NCBI GenBank assembly: GCA_012729015.1
Contig: JAAYDY010000044.1
Location: 83,891 to 147,890 of the forward strand
Reading direction: 5' to 3'
Length of the DNA stretch: 64,000 nt
Source of the DNA: Phycisphaerae bacterium
GTDB lineage: Bacteria; Planctomycetota; Phycisphaerae; FEN-1346; JAACEH01
The translations under genes and the position numbers were made by a program. Shown here in pieces: positions 60,523-64,000 of this stretch (position 1 is the stretch's first letter; each line of letters begins with the position of its first letter). A model generated the notes under the pieces. The model was not told the origin of the DNA. It saw only the letters and a program-made list of their open reading frames with translations, and did not search any database.

Positions 60523-61698
60523 GTGCGACACGTCACGCTTCTGGCCGCTCTGGCCCTGGCGGCATCTCCGGCCCTGGCCACCGACATCTACTGGTGCGGT
60601 TTCGAGAACGACGAGGGCTATGTCCTCGGCGCCCTGGACGGGCAGAACGGGTGGCTCGCCGAGGAGGACGTCTACGTTCAGGCCGACTACATGGCCTCCG
60701 GGCAGCAGGCCATGACCATCGAGAGCGGCGGCGGGTACGACGGCACGTTTCACTGGGCCGCCGACCAACTCATGCCCGACCACCGGCCCTACGGCAGCGT
60801 CGTCGTCTTCACGCAAACCATTGCCATCAGCGACCTTGGCGAAGCGGAGTGGCTCATCCAGTTCTGCGACTTCGACCTGGACACCGTCATCGCCCAGATG
60901 CAGTTCACCTACGACGGCTATATCCTCTTCAACGGTGACACCGTCGGCACATTCGCCGCCAACACGTGGATGATCATGACCCTGACATTCGACCTCGACA
61001 CGCAGACGGTCACGATGAGCATGGACGACGATCTCCTGGTCGAGGACGCGCCGTTTCAGAGCCCAGCCGACAAGTTCGACCAGGTTATCTACGGCACCGA
61101 CGAATACCCCGAGCCGGGAGTCAATTACATGGATGTGGACGACCTGTGGCTGTTCACGCCGCCCGGAGCGCCCTCGATTCACCTGGAGACGTCTCACGAG
61201 GGACACTGGGTCTACCAGAACACGGGCGTCACGATGTCGCGTGGCGGCCACTACATCGATCTTCAAGTTGTCGTGGATGACCTCAACGGCAACAATGACG
61301 TGAGCCTCTCCGTCGCCAAGCTGCCCGGCAGTGGCCCCGGCGAAGTGGTTCTCAGCGACCATCCCGAGCTTCCGCGCTGCTGGCGCGTCCACGGGAGCCC
61401 GCGGGACAACAACGCTCCCACGGCCGGCTGCGGCACCCTCACGCTCAGAGTCACCTGCGCTGGCGACCTCGCCGGCGAGGCGACCGCCGACATCGACCTG
61501 ATGTGCCGCACGCTCGGTGACCTCGACGGCAATGGCGGCGCCGAACCGACCGATGTCAGCCTCCTGGTCAGTACCCTGAACGGGATGCCGCCCGTGGGAT
61601 TCGAGCCGCGCGCTTTCGACCTTGACGCCAACGGCGGCGCCGAGCCCGGCGACCTGTCGATCCTGATCAACATCTTGAACGGGATGCCCATTCTCTAG
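60523..61698 (+). CDS. Secreted LamG-like protein with dockerin-like tail
   Basis: This 391-residue protein has a signal peptide (MRHVTLLAALALAASPALA). A beta-sandwich domain (about 20-215) is LamG-like in style (YWCGFENDEGYVLGALDG, WLIQFCDFDLDT, NYMDVDDLWLF). A second beta region with cysteine pairs (about 220-335) follows. The end has two dockerin-like loops, GDLDGNGGAEPTDVS and FDLDANGGAEPGDLS. The start is a GTG with AAAGGAGG five bases upstream, one of the strongest ribosome-binding sites here. Loop residues differ from cellulosomal dockerins, so calcium binding is likely but a cohesin partner is unproven. No catalytic residues were recognised. Confidence 0.78.
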   Translation: MRHVTLLAALALAASPALATDIYWCGFENDEGYVLGALDGQNGWLAEEDVYVQADYMASGQQAMTIESGGGYDGTFHWAADQLMPDHRPYGSVVVFTQTIAISDLGEAEWLIQFCDFDLDTVIAQMQFTYDGYILFNGDTVGTFAANTWMIMTLTFDLDTQTVTMSMDDDLLVEDAPFQSPADKFDQVIYGTDEYPEPGVNYMDVDDLWLFTPPGAPSIHLETSHEGHWVYQNTGVTMSRGGHYIDLQVVVDDLNGNNDVSLSVAKLPGSGPGEVVLSDHPELPRCWRVHGSPRDNNAPTAGCGTLTLRVTCAGDLAGEATADIDLMCRTLGDLDGNGGAEPTDVSLLVSTLNGMPPVGFEPRAFDLDANGGAEPGDLSILINILNGMPIL

Positions 61699-61792
61699 GC
61701 ACGGACCACGCGATCAGGGGTGCGTCGTGGCGACGGCTTCGGCCTCCCAACCCACCCTGCCGACCGGCTTCAGCTTCGCTCTGGCCAAAGAA

Positions 61793-61822
61793 AAACCCCC
61801 ATTCCTTTCGGAACGGGGGTTT
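61793..61822 (-). terminator. Rho-independent terminator of the cold-shock gene
   Basis: AAACCCCC (61793-61800) pairs with GGGGGTTT (61815-61822), with an inner TTCC/GGAA. Read on the minus strand the stem is followed by TTTTTCTTT, so it ends the cold-shock mRNA 25 bases after its stop. It could also act for the convergent dockerin gene. Confidence 0.85.
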
Positions 61823-61847
61823 CGCTTGTTACAACGTGCTCAGTAAC

Positions 61848-62051
61848 TTACGACACGCGGCGCACGTTCTCGGCCTTCGGGCCCTTCGGGCCCTGGGCAA
61901 CGTCGAACTCGACCGTGTCGCCTTCGGCCAGGGTCTTGAAGCCGTCGCCCTGAATGCCGCTGTGGTGGACGAACACATCGCCGCCGCCGTCCTGTTCAAT
62001 GAATCCATAACCCTTCTGATCATTGAACCACTTCACTCTACCTCGAGCCAT
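61848..62051 (-). CDS. Cold-shock (CspA-family) RNA-binding protein
   Basis: This 67-residue OB-fold protein carries both RNP motifs: KGYGFIEQ (about 15-22) and DVFVHHSGI. The start [11 protein letters not shown] and the length are canonical. Such proteins melt RNA secondary structure and bind single-stranded nucleic acid. An ATG at 62066 would add five residues and has GGAAGG upstream, so it is possible. The gene has its own promoter (62221-62249), a leader of about 160 bases with a GAACTGCC/GGCAGTTC hairpin, and a strong terminator. Confidence 0.97.
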   Translation of the reverse strand: MARGRVKWFNDQKGYGFIEQDGGGDVFVHHSGIQGDGFKTLAEGDTVEFDVAQGPKGPKAENVRRVS

Positions 62052-62220
62052 TACCGTACTCTCCATAAGTCCTTCCCGGTCAGTGTTTTGATCGGCAAGC
62101 CGCCCCCAGGAAGAATCCGACGGCGCCGACATTCTGTGCGAACTGCCCCCGGCAGTTCCAGCTCCGGGAAAATAGGCTCATACGGCTGTGCCCACGATCC
62201 GCAGAGTCTCGCAGTACGGA

Positions 62221-62249
62221 ATAATAGCGACCTGTCTCTACCGTGTCAA
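62221..62249 (-). promoter_or_regulatory. Near-consensus promoter of the cold-shock gene
   Basis: On the minus strand TTGACA (62249-62244), exactly 17 bases, then TATTAT (62226-62221). Transcription should start near 62214. The leader includes a perfect 8-bp hairpin at 62140-62158. Long structured leaders are typical of cspA-type genes and could control expression. Confidence 0.75.
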
Positions 62250-62305
62250 ATCAAATCGCCCATATCCAAAAGAAAGCATGCCGGAGGCGCAGAGGCTCCG
62301 AAACA

Positions 62306-62341
62306 ACGGTGGCGACCTCCCCGTTCGGGCGTCGCCACCGT
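62306..62341 (-). terminator. Terminator of the pyruvate phosphate dikinase gene
   Basis: ACGGTGGCGAC (62306-62316) and GTCGCCACCGT (62331-62341) form a perfect 11-bp stem, with a possible inner CCC/GGG. It lies 38 bases past the dikinase stop. A T-rich tail follows only weakly on the minus strand. The rest of 62052-62379 is the cold-shock promoter and leader. Confidence 0.7.
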
Positions 62342-62379
62342 GATAATATGCCTTTTCAGCTCACAAACGCCACTTTCCA

Positions 62380-64000
62380 CTACTTCCGCAGGGCCGCCTG
62401 GGCCGCCGCCAGCCGCGCGATCGGCACCCGGAACGGGCTGCACGACACATAATTCATGCCCACCCGGTGACAAAATTCCACGCTCGAAGGCTCGCCGCCG
62501 TGCTCGCCGCAGATGCCGACTTTCAGCTTCTTGCGAGTCGAACGCCCCTTCTTGATCCCGATTTCAATCAACTGCCCCACGCCTTCCTGGTCCAGGGCCT
62601 GGAACGGATCGCGGTTCAGAACCTCGCGCTCGATGTACTTCGGCACGAAGCTGCCCACGTCGTCGCGCGAGTACCCGAAGGTCATCTGCGTCAGGTCGTT
62701 CGTTCCGAAGCTGAAGAACTCGGCCGTCTCGGCGATCGTGTCGGCCACCAGGGCGGCTCGCGGAATCTCGATCATCGTGCCGACCATGTACTTCACCTTC
62801 ACCTTCTTCTTCTCCATCACGTCCTTGGCCATCTGGTGCGCCAGGGCCGCCTGGACTTCGATCTCGCGGCGAACGCCGACCAGCGGAATCATGATTTCCG
62901 GAAGAACCTTCACGCCCTTGGCCTGCATGTTGCACGCGGCTTCCATGATGGCCTGGACCTGCATCTCGGAGATTTCCGGGAACACGACCCCCAGGCGGCA
63001 GCCGCGGAACCCGAGCATCGGGTTCATCTCGTGAAGCTGCGACACCTTGGCCTTGACCTTGTCGACGCTCACGCCCAGCCGCGCGGCCATTTCCTGCTGG
63101 TTCTTGTCGTCGTTCGGCAGGAACTCGTGCAGCGGCGGATCGAGCAGGCGGATCGTCACCGGCAGCCCGTCCATGGCCTTGAAAATGCCCTCGAAGTCCT
63201 TCCGCTGCATCGGCAGCAGCTTCTTCAGGGCCTCGCGACGGGCGGGCTCGTCGTCGGCCATGATCATTTCGCGGACGGCCCAGATGCGGTCGCCCTCGAA
63301 GAACATGTGCTCGGTCCGCGTCAGGCCGATCCCCTCGGCGCCGAAATCGCGCGCCACCTGGGCATCATGAGGCGTGTCGGCGTTGGTCCGCACGTTGATC
63401 TTGCGGAACCCGTCCGCCCACTTCATCAGCGTCTCGAAGTCCTGGCTCAGCTTCGGCTCGACGGTCGCCACCCGGCCCAGCATGACCTGGCCCGTCGTGC
63501 CGTCGATCGACAGCCACTCGTGCTCTTTCACGACCGTGCTGCCGGCCGTAATCTGCTTGTTCTTGTAGTCGATGTGCAGCGAACCGCAACCGGCCACGCA
63601 CGTCTTGCCCATGCCGCGCGCCACGACGGCCGCATGGCTCGTCATGCCGCCCGTCGAGGTCAGAATGCCCTGGGCCGCGGCCATGCCGCCGATGTCCTCG
63701 GGGCTCGTCTCGTGACGCACCAGCAGCACCTTCTCACCCATCTCGGCCTGCACTTCGGCGTCGGCCGCCGAGAAGCACACCTTGCCGCTGGCGGCGCCGG
63801 GGCTCGCCGCAAGGCCCGTGGCGATCACGTCGCGCTGAGCCTTCGGATCGAACGTCGGATGCAGCAACTGGTCGAGCATCTGCGGATCGACGCGAAGCAC
63901 TGCCGTCTTCTTGTCGATCAGCTTCTCGCCCACCATGTCCACAGCGATCTTCACGGCCGCGGCCGCCGTACGCTTGCCCGTACGGGTCTGGAGCATGTAC
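62380..64000 (-). CDS. ppdK: Pyruvate phosphate dikinase, C-terminal part (5' end outside window)
   Basis: About 540 residues are visible; the frame is open to the right edge, and full-length enzymes are about 880 residues. The enzyme interconverts pyruvate + ATP + Pi and phosphoenolpyruvate + AMP + PPi. The swivelling phosphohistidine domain has [15 protein letters not shown] (catalytic His codon at 63634-63636). The PEP/pyruvate barrel carries [58 protein letters not shown] and CGEHGG. The start lies beyond the window. A perfect hairpin follows the stop. Confidence 0.97.
   Translation of the reverse strand, partial: YMLQTRTGKRTAAAAVKIAVDMVGEKLIDKKTAVLRVDPQMLDQLLHPTFDPKAQRDVIATGLAASPGAASGKVCFSAADAEVQAEMGEKVLLVRHETSPEDIGGMAAAQGILTSTGGMTSHAAVVARGMGKTCVAGCGSLHIDYKNKQITAGSTVVKEHEWLSIDGTTGQVMLGRVATVEPKLSQDFETLMKWADGFRKINVRTNADTPHDAQVARDFGAEGIGLTRTEHMFFEGDRIWAVREMIMADDEPARREALKKLLPMQRKDFEGIFKAMDGLPVTIRLLDPPLHEFLPNDDKNQQEMAARLGVSVDKVKAKVSQLHEMNPMLGFRGCRLGVVFPEISEMQVQAIMEAACNMQAKGVKVLPEIMIPLVGVRREIEVQAALAHQMAKDVMEKKKVKVKYMVGTMIEIPRAALVADTIAETAEFFSFGTNDLTQMTFGYSRDDVGSFVPKYIEREVLNRDPFQALDQEGVGQLIEIGIKKGRSTRKKLKVGICGEHGGEPSSVEFCHRVGMNYVSCSPFRVPIARLAAAQAALRK

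Noticed and set aside
1-64000. CRISPR arrays, tRNA or rRNA genes, insertion sequences, prophage or origin signals
   Set aside because: No regular direct repeats with spacers, no tRNA-like cloverleaf, no transposase, integrase or DnaA-box cluster was seen by reading; a dedicated scan (tRNAscan, CRISPR finder) would settle it.

Overview
The window is GC-rich, densely coded DNA from a Gram-negative-type bacterium, most likely a planctomycete (Phycisphaerae-like). The pointers are two PEP-CTERM tailed secreted proteins, dockerin-like tails on secreted proteins, a MoxR-DUF58-von Willebrand locus with very long coiled-coil and Q-rich partners, DUF4838 and NPCBM proteins, an lpxB gene (lipid A, so an outer membrane), and a GntR-type DNA-binding domain fused to a LacI-type sensor. 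No tRNA, rRNA, CRISPR array, transposase, phage gene or replication origin was seen. Taxonomy is inferred from gene content only.

Layout. 1-3.7 kb (+): end of a secreted beta-helix protein, an intact amidohydrolase, an overlapping amidohydrolase-like protein with an altered metal site, and a DegT-type aminotransferase. 3.6-8 kb (-): release factor 3 (prfC), a PEP-CTERM alpha/beta hydrolase and a PEP-CTERM repeat protein. 8.5-10.9 kb (+): a GntR/LacI regulator and asd. 11-12.2 kb (-): lpxB. 12.4-22 kb (+): a tight rimO-pgsA-addB-addA run (ribosome modification, phospholipid synthesis, recombination nuclease-helicase), then a cupin regulator.

22-44 kb (-): a one-direction array of thirteen genes, many overlapping. 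In transcription order it holds an ECF sigma factor, a zinc-type anti-sigma factor, a TPR protein, a giant PQQ-propeller protein, MoxR ATPase, DUF58, two membrane von Willebrand-domain proteins, a 1,198-residue membrane coiled-coil protein, a Q-rich exported protein, a terpenoid-cyclase-fold repeat protein, an NPCBM protein and a metallophosphoesterase-fold lipoprotein that has lost most metal ligands. A haem-c-type sensor kinase starts divergently at 44.3 kb. I infer an envelope assembly or stress-response apparatus. It is the best candidate here for an undescribed system.

46-52.6 kb: three minus-strand genes (deacetylase-like, CGGC metal protein, DUF4838 glycosidase-like), a zinc-ribbon protein, and a divergent secreted TIM-barrel protein with dockerin. 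52.9-56.9 kb (+): aspS (with a local 14-residue deletion), pyruvate kinase and a lipoprotein. 56.9-60.2 kb (-): two tandem membrane-anchored LTxxQ-like paralogues and a GH43 beta-xylosidase-like enzyme. 60.5-61.7 kb (+): a second dockerin protein. 61.8-64 kb (-): a cold-shock protein with a long leader, and the C-terminal part of pyruvate phosphate dikinase running off the window.

Two copies of a hairpin repeat (5.5 and 52.7 kb) and a shared promoter-like block upstream of both dockerin genes are the clearest non-coding signals. Start sites were chosen from ribosome-binding sites and family N-termini. All functions are predictions from sequence reading without database searches.
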